Notes: a model not told the origin generated them from the letters alone. A stretch of DNA of 64,000 nt from Cyanoderma ruficeps (GCA_008694505.1 VZDJ01004378.1:10229472-10293471), one strand, 5' to 3'; shown: positions 1 to 12,598, numbered from the stretch's first letter. Made by a program: numbers and translations.

Positions 1-1850
1 GGTAAATCAAGCTTTTCATTGGATTAAACACGAAAATGTTGATACTTTTAATACAGTAGTGGCGTATTATTTATTTATGTATATTCTAGCCTAGTGAATT
101 ACACTGGCTAGGGTCATGCTTTAGCATATTTGCACAGTGATTCATGACCAGATGGAACATGATATAATCGCAGTTTTAATTTCTTTTCATTTCTGCATAT
201 TATGGTGTAAGGAATTATGAAGTTATTAATCTAAAGTTAAACAACAAACCATATGCCAGTGTTCTTTCCTCAACAGTCTTATCCAGAAAGCAGATCTTCC
301 TTGGGAGTAGGACTGATTACAATTTCAAAGGGGGGGGCTGGCCTTCATTTGACTGCTACAGCCTGTTTTAAGGACTACTAATACCTTCAGATGGGGGCTC
401 TGGAGAAACTACATTGTGTATGAGTATTAAATACTCAATCCCATCTTCAACCTTTTAAATATAGGGTCCTTTCAAAATGAACTCTCTTCAGTAATGTCTC
501 TGTAATCTGCTTGTGTTCACAGTGTTGTAAACATTTTCACTTTGCTGCTGGATTCTTGAAATTTTGGAGTACAATCTTTTAAATGTTACTGGCCTGTATG
601 TTTGCAGCACCAGTGAGCACAGTTCAATGACAAATATTCATCCTCGTGCCTTATACACACCAATAAGTAAAATATCAGGCCTGATATAGTCACATTTGTG
701 TTTGCTTTTCTGTGCTTTGAGCATGAAGATTTTGTTAAATGTAAATGAAAGAGATACTCCTACCACTTTTTTTCTGGTGTATATGCAGAATGATAAAATT
801 TCTAGTATGCTTTTTCTGTAAGTATATGCATATTACAGGTGGCCTTCTTATAGAATTTAATAACTTGGTGTTTTACAAAACAAAAAAAAAGTGATGAGAT
901 GAGGAGAAACAGCTTGATGAAAAATGGGTGCATTTGGTTTTCTAGCAATAGTTTCTCAAGAGGCTTTTGTTGGCTAAATGTATGATCTGTGTGGCCCTGT
1001 ACATCCTATGTTTTATATATATATATGGTTTCTCTGGGTGTTCAAAGGTATTAATTAGGAAAAAATGCATTATTTGAAGAACTAAGATATTAGGTTTTAG
1101 GAATTAGAGGGTTAAAATAATTTTCTGAGTATATATTCAGCCAAATGTTCTAGTAATTGTAAAATGTAATATTTTATAGGTGTTTCTTTATATTTCACAT
1201 AAACTGTGAATCTAAATAAAAACCCCAAACCACTTCCTTTTTTTGTACCCTATATGCAAATCAAGTCACATGTTCTGTTTAAGACAAGGTAAATAATTGC
1301 ACCCAAAAGTGCAGCTGGCAACAGTGGGTTTCAATTCAAAATGCTTTGGAGCTGCTGCTGAAATCTTCATCTTGAAACTGAAGTGCAGTGTAAAGGATTC
1401 TGAAAAGAGCCCAACTACGTCTATTTCATGAAATACAAGCCTACCACAGCTGCAAATTTATTTGAGGATGCTGATGGTGCTGCATCTGTTCCACTGACAA
1501 AGGAAAGACCACAGTTCTTTGCTACTGAGATATCCTCTACTGGCCTTTCCTTTCCTTTCCTTTTTCTGTTGTGCTCCTAATTACCATCATCATTGTCAGA
1601 ACATTATCAGTCATGGAGTAGGGTAGGGAGATGGATCAGAAATGGAAAAGAATAAGCATGCTCTCAATTCCTCAATTCTAGCTACTGTAAGCTAAATTGT
1701 TGCTTTACCTGTAATACAGTAAATATTGTAGTAATTTTAAGAGCAACTTATTATCGATAAAATACTGATCACTATCAGGATATGGACTTTGCTTTTCTTC
1801 TTAGGCTATTTTCATTTGTTTCTTCTGCACCCTTTTAATGGAATATGTAG
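1..1850 (+). other. NRCAM: NRCAM intron upstream of the RSLE microexon (partial)
   Basis: Non-coding, AT-rich sequence. I looked for the preceding NrCAM cytoplasmic exon, whose protein ends in a GEY-type sequence before the RSLE/SDAED junction, and did not find it, so this is taken as the 3' part of one intron whose 5' end lies outside the window. It holds only simple sequence: a short TA run near 1014-1026 and a TTTCC run near 1546-1564. The last 40 bases form the acceptor region of the microexon, with a pyrimidine-rich stretch, a TTCTGCAC element at 1823-1830 and a rather weak final acceptor (ATATGTAG). Confidence 0.8.
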
Positions 1851-1862
1851 GTCTCTTGAAAG
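1851..1862 (+). CDS. NRCAM: NRCAM 12-base microexon encoding RSLE
   Basis: The sequence GTCTCTTGAAAG lies between an AG acceptor (1849-1850) and a strong GTAAGG donor (1863). The next exon begins with T, the last base of a Ser codon, so the previous exon must end in two bases of a split codon. If those are AG, including this exon reads (AG)G TCT CTT GAA AG(T), that is R-S-L-E-S; skipping it reads (AG)T, a single Ser. The length is a multiple of three, so the frame is kept either way. L1-family proteins are known to carry an alternatively spliced RSLE insert in the cytoplasmic tail; in L1 it completes a YRSLE tyrosine sorting signal read by the AP-2 mu subunit for endocytosis, and it is neuron-specific. 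The Tyr would come from the upstream exon, which is not in the window. A TGC element 23 bases before the exon fits SRRM4-type microexon control (inference). Confidence 0.92.
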
Positions 1863-2432
1863 GTAAGGTTGAAAATTGCAAGTCTGGCCTGCATTATGTA
1901 ACAAATTATTTGAAATGCAGCACTTTTATTTTCTTTATACTAGTAAAGAAAATCAGTATATTTCATTTAACCAAATTCATTCTTCATTCATTTTCAAGGA
2001 GTCAAAGAAATTAAGAAGTTTAACAGACTAACTTCACGGCACATCATAAGCTTGTTACTTTGGAGAACAAACAAATTATTTTTTTATGACTTTACAGCCC
2101 ACTTCTTAATGCTTGCAGTTGCATCTACATGGCCTCCAAGCCAAGGCCCCAGGTCTTACCACTGAAAATTCATGCACGATGGGAAAAAAAAAAGCCAAAC
2201 AAAAAACCACAATTCCCCCTCCCTCCACTGAAGACATTCTCTGTTTAAACCATTCTTACACCATGTTTTCATGTGAACTGCATCATATTGATTTGTTTCT
2301 ACAATGTGATGTGGGTTTACTAAAGGATTATAGGGCTGACACATGCTTTTCATAAACTCTGCATGCATGGCTGATTTTGTCTTAATAAACAGTACATCAG
2401 TTAATCCCATGTTTGTTTGTTTGTGTCTCCAG
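1863..2432 (+). other. NRCAM: NRCAM last intron, 570 bases
   Basis: The intron runs from the GTAAGG donor at 1863 to the acceptor TGTCTCCAG ending at 2432, which follows a T/G-rich GTTTGTTTG tract. It is short for this locus. No coding content is supported; small open frames on both strands here do not continue across the splice sites. Its contents are AT-rich sequence, an A-rich tract near 2180-2195 and nothing recognised as a transposon. Confidence 0.85.
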
Positions 2433-2670
2433 TGATGCAGAGGACCATAAACCTCTAAAAAAAGGAAGCCGGACACCTTCAGACAGAACTGTGAAAAAAG
2501 AAGACAGTGATGATAGTTTAGTTGACTATGGAGAAGGTGTAAATGGTCAGTTCAATGAGGATGGCTCCTTTATTGGACAATATAGTGGTAAAAAAGAGAA
2601 AGAACCTGCAGAAGGAAATGAAAGCTCTGAGGCTCCTTCTCCTGTAAATGCCATGAATTCATTTGTGTAA
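2433..2670 (+). CDS. NRCAM: NRCAM terminal coding exon: NrCAM cytoplasmic tail
   Basis: This exon gives the C-terminus of neuronal cell adhesion molecule NrCAM, a single-pass L1-family Ig/FNIII receptor at nodes of Ranvier, growth cones and synapses. It starts with the third base of a split Ser codon and encodes 78 further residues, from [10 protein letters not shown] to the TAA at 2668-2670. Visible motifs are a basic [11 protein letters not shown] stretch, an acidic [13 protein letters not shown] segment, and the ankyrin-binding FIGQY at 2569-2583, where Tyr phosphorylation is known in the family to release ankyrin. The protein ends in NSFV (2656-2667), a class I-like PDZ ligand that distinguishes NrCAM from L1, CHL1 and neurofascin. 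The match to remembered vertebrate NrCAM tails is essentially complete. The acceptor is TGTCTCCAG at 2424-2432. In-frame reading upstream of the acceptor is intron. The extracellular and membrane parts lie outside the window. Confidence 0.97.
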
Positions 2671-4800
2671 CCACAGAACTTGATCCCCTTGTATCTTCAG
2701 TTTGCTTAAAGCACTTGTACATCCTCCTTCTCATACTATGAACACACAGGTAACGGAGCTCCTCACCACCAGATGTTAATGCTATGAGAATATGCAGGTT
2801 AATACCAGTACACAGCACAATGACACAGTAAGTGGTATGTTACTATGAATCAAAATAGAAAATTCAGATTTCATTCAAAAGTTGGGTAATTTTACTTTTT
2901 TTTTTTAAAAGGAACTGACACAAACAGTAATACCAACTTGTAATTTTGTTTCCTGTTTAAAATACAGTATAATGCATGGAAAAAAAACCCCTACACAATT
3001 CACAGATAATCTTGTGTACACTATAAAAACATGGTTTGACAATTTGTTATGCAGTCCTCAGCTGAATCCCTGGATATGAATTCCGTTCTCATTGTCAGAG
3101 TGTTATAGTAGTATTATATAGAACTTCAATGTCTTTGTGGACATTGTTGTGAAATTGGTGACTTAATGTCTAGCTATCATATGTCTTTTTGCAAGACAGT
3201 TAGGAACAGTATGTACAGTATATAATTGCTAAATGATTTAAGTATGACACTTGCATTTGCTGATGCTTAATGAGACCCTATTATCTGCTCTTTGCTCCTA
3301 TTACTTTATAGCCTTTCTAATCTACCAAGTATTACAGCGGTACAGTGTTCTATTTTTACATCAAAACACATTGAATTGATTTTAGGGCATAAAAGATATG
3401 CATTGCAATGCATTTTGGAATTTGTACAGTCACTGAAAGAAAAACTTTAAAAATGAGGGAAAATATTCCAGAAAACACAGGGCAAAGTACATTCAGTGCC
3501 TTTATACAATATGCATTCCGTAATGCGCTGTACTACTAAATCAGTTGGTGCAGTAAACTGTGATTAGCAGACTACTGTCATTGCCAAATAAAGGAAAAAT
3601 GTGAAGAAGAAGGAGTGTTATGAAACTGTTGTGCTAAAAATGGAAAGTTTAAAATATTTTAAATTACATAAAGAAGAGTATGATTTTTTTCCCTTTAAAA
3701 AAAGCTTTCTACACACTTACAGCACAACATGTTTTCATGGCCTTAGGATACTTAAAAATGAAAATGAACAAACAAACAAAAATCCCAAAACACAACCAGA
3801 GCTAAATTATTTACTAACACAGCAAGGTATAAGCTCTTGTAAAAATAAATCATTATAAACCCAAACCAGCTGACTCCATTGGTGAGAGTGCATTTCTCTC
3901 TGTGTCCCAGCCTGATCAGTGTGGCAACTTTGTAATTATCTCCAGCCTGAAGCAGTGTGGGGGTTACCACTCGGAACCACAACATTCCATCTGACAAGTG
4001 CTAATACGGTTTATTTGTAAAGGATTACCCTTATCGGTTAAAAAATTCTTTTCTCACATACTATATCAATCAAATGTTTACCTCCAAATATAAATTTTTA
4101 TAACAACCTATGGTTGAAGGAATGCTCAGTTTCATTTGCCAATAAATTGGTTTTTCATAACTTGCATCAAGTTTAATTTTAAGTAAGCTTTTTATATGTA
4201 GATATTTTGTTGAATTTGTAAATACACTTAAAGCGGAGATGCTATATGCTTCTAGGTGTTACAGACAAATAAACCAAGAAAGCTTATGTTGTACTGTGTA
4301 AGAAGTACTATAGCCAATGGTGTGCATGGTATTTTAAAGCATCTACTTTTTTTTTTTTTCTGTAAAAACAGAATAGTGATCTGCTCATTTCCCGCAGATT
4401 CCAACTGAACCATTCATAGCTTTTGCCAGTGCACTACATTAGCCCATAGGACACCATGCAGCTTTCATGTATATATTGTAGGTAAAGCACAACTGAAGTA
4501 ATCCCAAATGTAACCCAGCTGTAATAAGCTTCTTTCGCACCTTTGAGCTTTCCACTGGTCAGTTTTTTTAATGGGAACCGAAATACGAAATGGATTATAT
4601 GAACACTGATTACAAAGCACAAACAGAACATTTCTTAACAGGATTTGCCAATGGTTTTGGTAAAAAAGAAATATCATTTTTCTCTTATTTAATTGTAGAT
4701 GCTGAATTATCTGTGCATGTGGGGGTAAACATACAGGCTCACTTCTGTAATAGTGCAACAGATTTTGTATTAAAAATAAATGTGGTTTTAAAATTTCGCT
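2671..4800 (+). other. NRCAM: NRCAM 3' untranslated region
   Basis: This follows the stop codon directly and is AT-rich with no supported reading frame. AATAAA signals occur at 3587-3592, 3844-3849, 4141-4146, 4268-4273 and 4775-4780. The last is followed within 20-40 bases by T/G-rich sequence (TGTTCATTCTG) and is my choice for the main distal end; earlier signals may give shorter 3' UTRs. A Pumilio-type element TGTAAATA lies at 4217-4224. The 3' limit is inferred from the sequence, not from transcript data. Confidence 0.6.
4775..4780 (+). terminator. NRCAM: Probable NRCAM distal poly(A) signal
   Basis: A canonical AATAAA sits about 2.1 kb after the NRCAM stop codon, with a downstream T/G-rich element around 4798-4812. 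Upstream canonical signals within the 3' UTR (3587, 4141, 4268) make alternative polyadenylation plausible. It is chosen because no later hexamer with a comparable downstream element follows closely. Confidence 0.55.
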
Positions 4801-7800
4801 GTTCATTCTGTTTACATTAGCAGTAAAAATCACATCGGATTCATCCTGTAATTAATAATTCAAAGAGAAAAAAGCAGCATGAAAGAACTCTGACAGAAGT
4901 TGTTCCCATGTTGTTACAGAACTACCATTGCTGCCACCAAATTATTTACAGAAAGTTGCATACCTTCACATGCTACCATTTGAAAAAATGGTAAATTTGT
5001 CTGACCATTTCCCATTGAAATCTACTATTTGCCTTTTACTTCCATGGATGTTTTTATTATTTATTTAGTCATATTACTGCAAAGAAAGGAACTGAAACAG
5101 TCACATTCTATACCTGTAAGAGTGAATGAGAGAAAGTAAGAATGTTGATTTGAAACTAAGAGCCCTCAGATAAGATCCCAAATAAGGATTTTGTGTCCTA
5201 AAGGAATTGTCTGACATAGAAATTTATGGTTATCTGTTTTTAAACAGTACATGAAGTGAGGAACTTTTAGATATCATCTTTTACAGTACACAAAATCCAT
5301 TGCAATGCTCTTTTCATATCTTGTCTATTCTATATATGAATGGAAACAGACTGGGCAGGAGGGCAGCTGTTCTGCATAGAAGACTGGAGAGCCATGGATT
5401 CCAAGAGATGCAGGTGCTTCAGGAGATGTATCTAAAAGTGATGTGTGGGCATGATGCTTGAAAGAGGAAGCTTATCACTGAATCAGAAGTCATTCTGTCA
5501 GCCTTTCCATATGTAATTGGAAACTCCTGGATATTTCAGCTCCTGTCATGTGCAGACTCAGTTCTGGCACTTCTACCTTCAAATGTCTTCACACTATGTT
5601 CACATATCGGCTGCCTTGGGTTTTGTACAGGTATCTGTTGATTTTTGCAGCAATGTAAATTGTCTGGGAGATATGAAATACAGCTGTTTCTGTTTCAATT
5701 AAAGAATATTTCCTTAAAAGAGGGGTCTGAGTTCCCTAGGCTTAGTTGGGAAGAAGGATTTCATACAGTAACAATTTTTGGAGACACACATACGTTATTT
5801 GTGCATGTTCCCCAAAGTGTACTAATACGTATAGTTGCTACATTTTCCTTTTACTGATATACCTTTGTTTTGGATTTTATTCTCACTGAAGTGATTGTAT
5901 AAATCCTGAGGGAATTAAAGAGAATACCCCAATGGTAATTTTTCTTGTAATCTATTCTCACATTGTTCCTAGGAAAATACAATTTCCTCATGGTTCCATG
6001 TAGGAGAGCAAAGTGGCAAAAGATTTGGGAACCAAATTCTCTTTTCATGATGTCTGGTCTATTTTAAAACAGAAACTCTAGGAATTATATATGAAGAAAT
6101 ATTATCTACCATATGGAAGTGTCTTCCTTTCTGAAAAAAAGAACTGGGGAGAAAATCAGAAAGAGAATGAGATTCAAATCATTTCTGAAAAGCAACTGTC
6201 CTTTGCTGTGTTTCTGTCCCACTCCCTCTCTGGTTTTCTCCTTCATCTACCTTAGGAAAGAACATTTCAGAAAGTTAGTAGAAGCAGCAACTGGTTTTGT
6301 GGGAAGATGGAAATAACTGAATGTGCTACTTGTAGGAATCCACCCCCAAATTATGCCCCTAGAGTGAAAATAAATCCAACTGGCCATCATGTTTTAATCT
6401 CTGAAGGGATCTCTGGCTGCTCTTTGTATATTAGAAGTGGAAACTTTAGACCAAACTGTCAGGATAAATACATGTCAACAAGACTATGACAGACAGTAGA
6501 TGTGATCTGTTGTGACTGTAAGCAAGGAGGAAAATGGTGATCCCAGTGTTCTCATGAATTTTGGCAGAAAAAATATACACAAAGTTCCTTACTGTGCTCA
6601 AATGTAAATGAGCTGGTAAAAAAATTGTGATCATGTTCAATACCTGAAGGATGGATTTTTCATCTAGGGTTGGAGAAGTTTGCCCAATTATGAATTTGGC
6701 AGCAATGGCTGTGTCCCTCTGGGAAAGCTGCACAGGATAAATTTGAAGCCAGCTGGCGAGTAATAGGTTTGCACATGTTTAAATTGGAGAGAGGCAGGGC
6801 AGGAGACAGCTCCTATCACCTGGACCCAGCCAGCCTTTTGACCTGTTTTGTCTTGCCCTAAGGTGCTCAACTAAAATAAAGAAGTTTAAAAGGTAGTGTG
6901 GTTTCCCTGCCAGCTGAAAAAAACCCTATGGCATTATGTCAGAAACTGAAGTCACTGCTTAGTTCTAATTCTGCCTGGCTTTCTATCACATTTTGGATAT
7001 AAGTGATGAAGAGGAAACATACCTGGTCTATGCTGTACAAATATGGGTTTCAGACCTGAGCTTTCAAACAAAGAAAGTTTAGACAGTCCAATTCTGGTGC
7101 CAGACTTTTTAAAAATTACCAGGTCTTGTGCTACATTGAGGAATGACCTACATTTACATTTGACAGTAAACTGTACTTGATATGTATCTTCCAGAGGGTG
7201 CTACTGTATTTCCCATGTTCAAAGACCTTGGAAGAGGGATGCTTTGGTTTTGAAACCTAACATCTTACCTGAGAGAGGATAGCAGCCCACTCCTCTGCCC
7301 TGTGTCTGCCAAGATCCAAAGGGCTTCAAGACTTCACAGGAGTAAGGGGACAAATTAAGTTTTCTAAATGGCAGTGTTCAGGACATATTTCAAATATAAA
7401 TATATTGTTCTGCAGTATATGTGCTGTATTGGAAGAGAGTTATGGTCATGCAGGTATGAAAAGTTTGCCTGCCTGGTGTGGCAAGAAGAGGTAGTGAAAA
7501 TGAAGTTTTTGAGGCAGAGAAAATGCAAGAACAAAAGTATAATATCTGAGGTTTCTTGGAAAGTGTTGAGAAACAGCCAGTAGGATAGCTGGCCTGAAGG
7601 GCAAAAAGAGAAAAACAGACAAATGGCAGAGGCAGCAGGAGCCCTTGCAAGTGTGGAGCAGCACACAGCCTGCTGGGTGCAGACCAGACTATCTGTTGCT
7701 CACAAACAGCGTAAAATAGAGCAATAGGACATCATTCTCCTTCCAGATTTTTTTGTTATTATTATTTAGTTATTGTTCCAAGAGACTTAGAAAGACTTAC

Positions 7801-8718
7801 CAATCTTAAAAATGTCTGTCAAACAATGGAAAATTGCCAGGAAACTTGTAGGTTTGGCATAGAGGAAGAACTAACCAGCTGGACAATCAAACACACAAAG
7901 CAGTTGCTTTAATTTCCTTACTTTTTGAAGTAAGCTAAAACTATCTTCTGGAAAGTACCCACTTTCTGCAGGTACAGGACTAGGCAATCTGAAGAGATCC
8001 TTTTGCCTTTTTAGAAATTTGACTAGTGATGTTCCAGTAATATGAGGAAAGTGGACATTTTCGTAGGTGTTGAGATAAGGAAGATAAAAGGGAGCCATAC
8101 AAACTGTTTGGTAGATAAGGAAACTACACAATGAGGACTCCAAACATGGAATACCAGAATTAATGTTTTTAAAGAGATTCTTCAATAATAGAACAGAATA
8201 GAGGGGGGAAAAAAAAACCCCACAGGTAATTGCAACAGTTTCTGGACAAGTCAGAGGATGGATGAATGTAAAAGAATGCTGACATGGGCAGGAATAGTTT
8301 GATTTCCAGTAAGGAGAGGGAAAATGGCCTTTGCTAGGCTATGTGATGGCCTGCAGGCACAAATACCATACGAAGAAAACTGGTTACCCTGGCTATTAAT
8401 GAATACTATAGCTTTAATTTTCGAGCAGTACACAACCACAATTTTTTGGTATAATTATATAACTTGAACAATTAGCCAGCAAGAACTTCTGTTTAGATGA
8501 GATTATTTTTCCTTCCTGTCCTTTTCACTACAGGTGCTTGGTTCCAAAGTTTTGCTTTGGTAAGGAAACAGCCTGTGCAATTCTACTACAATTAGGCAAT
8601 GACCACAAATTTTATCAAAAGAGAAACTCGTTTATATTTTTCTAAAATGAGCTGATTTATCTTTTTTGTAGTGTGAGGCAGACAAGTCTTCAATCACTAG
8701 CATTTAAGTAACAATTGG

Positions 8719-8732
8719 CCACTAGAGGGAAG
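8719..8732 (+). promoter_or_regulatory. CTCF-like motif
   Basis: CCACTAGAGGGAAG matches the CTCF core consensus (CCA, C/T, AG, G/A, GGG) except for an A where the core usually ends in GC. It stands alone in AT-rich intergenic DNA downstream of NRCAM. A single motif match is weak evidence. Confidence 0.3.
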
Positions 8733-9477
8733 TTACAATTATTGGTTAGCAAAAGCCTGAAGCATCTTAAGTTCACATCCCATGTTAGTGGATATAAATG
8801 TGTGTGTGTCTATATATATATAAAGGCACTATTAAATAGTGGTTAAAAAGAATGAGACACAGGTTCATAATAATTCACTTGTTTTGCATAACACATTAAT
8901 TCTGTTTGTCTATGCAACAATGACCTAATTCAACACTTTGTTATCACAATTGTAAATTGCAGGGATGTTTGGTACAGAATTGCTATTTGAGAAGTAAACT
9001 GGCAAGAACTATGGGACAGGGATGCTTGCTCTAAAATTCGGCAGATAGCCCTGTCCCAAAGGCGTTTTCACGGCAGAATCAGAAGCCAGACAAATGTCTT
9101 GCTAGGCTGTCAGTTCCCAGATATGTGTCCGTAGGTATGTGTGCCTGGCAGTTGTACAATAATAAAGATTTTAAAAATGATGTTGACCTGGTTGGTGTGT
9201 AGCCAACTAGCTCAGCTTTTGCAATCCATGTGAAGCCTACGCTGCCCCAGTGGGTTTGGAAAAGGTGCTGCCTGGTGTTGCTGAGGGGACAGGTTCCCAG
9301 GAGAAGTCAGGGAGCACAGCCTGGCTGGGCAATTTGTAGGGCAGCAGTTCATCTCACTGAAGTACCATACTTGATCTGTTTTTGAATTTGTCGGGATTGC
9401 CCTTAATCTCTGTGTCAAAGAAGAAAAGCTCAAGGCCTTGACACAAACTGGGAACATCTCATCAGGCAGCAGATTGC

Positions 9478-9585
9478 TCCGTGGCGGGAGCAGGGCCCGG
9501 CGCGGCGCTTCCTCCCCCCACCCCCGGCTCTGACGGCCATTAGGCCGCTCCTGTTAGAGCGTGTCCAGGACGGTGACCACCGTTA
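9478..9585. promoter_or_regulatory. Short isolated CpG-rich patch
   Basis: A block of about 110 bases has roughly a dozen CpG dinucleotides (GGCGCGGCGC, GACGGCC, GCCGCTCC, CGGTGACC) inside otherwise CpG-poor AT-rich DNA. It is too small to call a CpG island with confidence. It could be an enhancer, an orphan promoter or the eroded end of a mobile element. There is no convincing first exon next to it. Confidence 0.3.
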
Positions 9586-12500
9586 AGTGTTTTGATCAGG
9601 ATGGGTAACACACGGCACGTTTTCAGTGTCACAGCCCCAGGAGTCCTGCTGCTCTGAAATGAGATGAAGAAATGCTGAATTGATTCACGTTGTCAGACAG
9701 CATCATCTTCAGAGGGACTCTTGCCTGCGGGAACCAGCTCAGCACGTCAGGGCCCATTCATCTGAGGAGGACAGAAGCTCTGCCCATTGCGATTGGCATC
9801 ACATCATCCTTGTGGTGGCAGTGAGGGGTGGAAGGGGGAGGCATCTGCAGGGTGTGCGTGGCTTTGTAGCTGAAGACTTGTTGCATGGATCGAGGCAATA
9901 GATTAAAATAAGAAAGCCTGAGGTGTTAAGAAAATAACAGAAGCTTTCAAAACACTACTACAGAAAAATCATCGTATATCAGCGCCATACCAAACAGATG
10001 CATGCTGCTTTAGAGATGGCAATGCAGCCACAGGTTAGTGATTAACAGTGAAGAAAATGTAACAAGTTTTTTCTTTTTGCTGGTGGTGAGAGCAGAGATG
10101 CTGAAAACTGGAACCCAAGACAGATGCTTCAGATGGAGCAGGCAGTCTCCACCCTGCCGAAGCCACTGAAGCTGCTTTCATTTACACCAGCTGAGACTAG
10201 TGCTTGTGGCATTTTGGTCAGGTCTTCAGGCAGGGCTCTGAATATAATGAATATTTTTTAGTGAGTAACTGTCTAATAGAGTGTCAGGGGCTCTCCACTA
10301 ATGACAGCAGCCTCAGCCTCCAGTGGGAACATCACAGCCACAGCCACTTTACGTGTTGGAGATAGTAATCTATCAGAACTGTGATTTTTTTTTTCTAAAT
10401 CGCGTATTTCAGCCTGCAACTGAAGAACATTCTACTAAAAATATTAAAAAAGCAAACCACTTTGATTATGTACCTAATTTTGGTGAGATTATTGCTCATC
10501 ACTTGTTCACTTAGAATTTGTAATAATTAAAAGTAATGTAACAGGCCTATTGCAGAAGCATAGTCCATGTTTTTATGAGGTTTGCTCTCAGGGTATACAT
10601 TTTAATTCTGTACATAAAAGCTTGGAAAGAATCACTGCAATATCCTTTTTACTTGTAGATAAAAGTTTCTGTTTTAATGGCTGGAATTTGATGTTCCATG
10701 TAAAAAATAAGAGAAGAAACAGGATAAGTTTCACTATCACTCATAATCTTTTCTGCAGGTTCAGTTCTGGTTTTGGTTGTGTGTCAGACTTTTTTTAAAA
10801 TACATCTAGTAGGATAGGTTTCAAGAGTGATTTAAATCTGTTCATCACTAGATGATGAGGTTCAGAGATGTTCAGAGAAAGATTATTGTATACCACAAGA
10901 CTTTGTCAAAAATCTGATGTGACAATCAGTGCAACCTAGTCCTGAATTTAGCAAGTCTTTCCCTGTAACTCAGATTTTAATATCAAAGAAGCTTTTCATG
11001 TCAGATTTGAATTGGTAATAAAAATACCAATTTGAAATGTTCAGCTACTTCAAGTGACAAAATAAAAGCTAATGTATGAAACACATGGATTGCTCTAGTT
11101 CAAGACAAATGAAAAATCAGTAAATTATGGGGGGGTTAGGGGGTTGATTTCTATTGAAGATAACATAACGTGAAGCATATGGGAGCGGAAATTATAGCCT
11201 TGCTAAAAGTCTTGCCATTAGTTTATGTCCTGGTCTCACATCAAGAGCTAGAATTGCTAGAATTGCTCCACCCCACACGCAGCCCTCAGAGCTCTGCTCT
11301 GAGGCAGGGCTCTCACCCAGGGCCAAATCCTACCACCATCCCAGAAATGAAGAGTTATGGGGGAGAAAGGTCACTAAAGGAAAGCTAATCTTTGAAGCAC
11401 ATGTGATTTTCCACTCCTTCAAAGTACTAGATGAACATCTCCCATGCACTGGAAACAGTTCCTGCAAACAGGGTGGCTTGTGGCCACTTGGTTTAACTTT
11501 GTCTTAACAAACATTTCGTTACGTATTTTGAATTTAACTCTATAAAGAGCTGACACATCAGGAGTTATTTATACAAAAAAAAAGAAAAGGAATAGGGAGT
11601 AAACCAAGGCTTTCTGCACCTTTAATACAGGCCAGCAAATACAAACAGACCAGTGTGTAACCACGTAGAAGATCAAAGACACATGAAGAAGCCCACCTCA
11701 TTTGGCAAGATCACCCCTTTTCCTTACACAGGGCAGAGACTTGCACTGGCACAGAGATGAACATTTACCAAGGAGAGACCAGCCTACCCAATATCATGAG
11801 GCTCCTCATTGTGGCAATGACCCCGAGCCACTTTTGCGCACTCAAAGAAAGTGTGCAAAAAGCATTATTTCCAAAGAATAAGTTAATGTGTTTCCTTTGC
11901 CAGTGTGGGAAGAGCCTGCCTGGTCAGAGAAAAAGGGGAAACCAGCATCACCCAGTGTCCAGACCTTTCTGAGCCAGCGTGATGTTGGTGCTGGCAGTCA
12001 AGCTGTCACCACAGGAAGCATCCACTAACCCTGCTGCAGGGCAGAAATGGAGACGGAAAAGGACTTGGAGGTATGTTCCTGAACCCCTCCTGAATTACTC
12101 TGCCCGGAATTACTGATCACAAGTGAACTGTGCTAATGCCAAAACAGGGTATCATGGTTGCTGAGGGAAGGGCATGCTTTGGTGTGGAGAGCCATGTGTC
12201 ATTCTCGGGTTCTCTTTTGTCTTGCCATAGTGGTTGACTCCCAAGATAAGCTGTGACTTATGTAAAATCAAGCGTCTACTGTGCTTTTTTTGTCACATTG
12301 TTATGTGTAATAAGTGTGGATATACTGAATATACTGTGAATAGGCCACCCATTACTGCTCCTTACTGATCTCATGATAAACAGGATATTTTTACTGCACA
12401 TTACACTGTTGTGCTCTTACCTTGCATGATGGTCAACAGAACACTTGGAACTGTTCTGTTGACTTTTGGCTTTTTTGTTTTGATAGAGACACTTGAGACC

Positions 12501-12595
12501 CATGTAAAGGAGCAGGAATTTAGACATCAGCATGGATTTCCTAAGCACATTAACTTTACAGTAGATCTTTGCCTCCAAAAAATTCTTCAGAAATG

Positions 12596-12598
<3 letters not shown>

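Larger units (their letters stand above)
4801..12598. other. Intergenic DNA, no gene recognised
   Basis: AT-rich, unannotated sequence downstream of NRCAM. All open frames are short and look like chance frames, with no splice-consistent continuation or family resemblance. Within it I note a CpG-rich patch at 9478-9585 and a CTCF-like sequence at 8719-8732, described separately. No transposon boundary could be supported. Confidence 0.6.

Noticed and set aside
2113..2355. Open frame on + strand before the last NRCAM exon
   Set aside because: It lies inside the 570-base intron between the microexon and the terminal exon and has no start or splice support.
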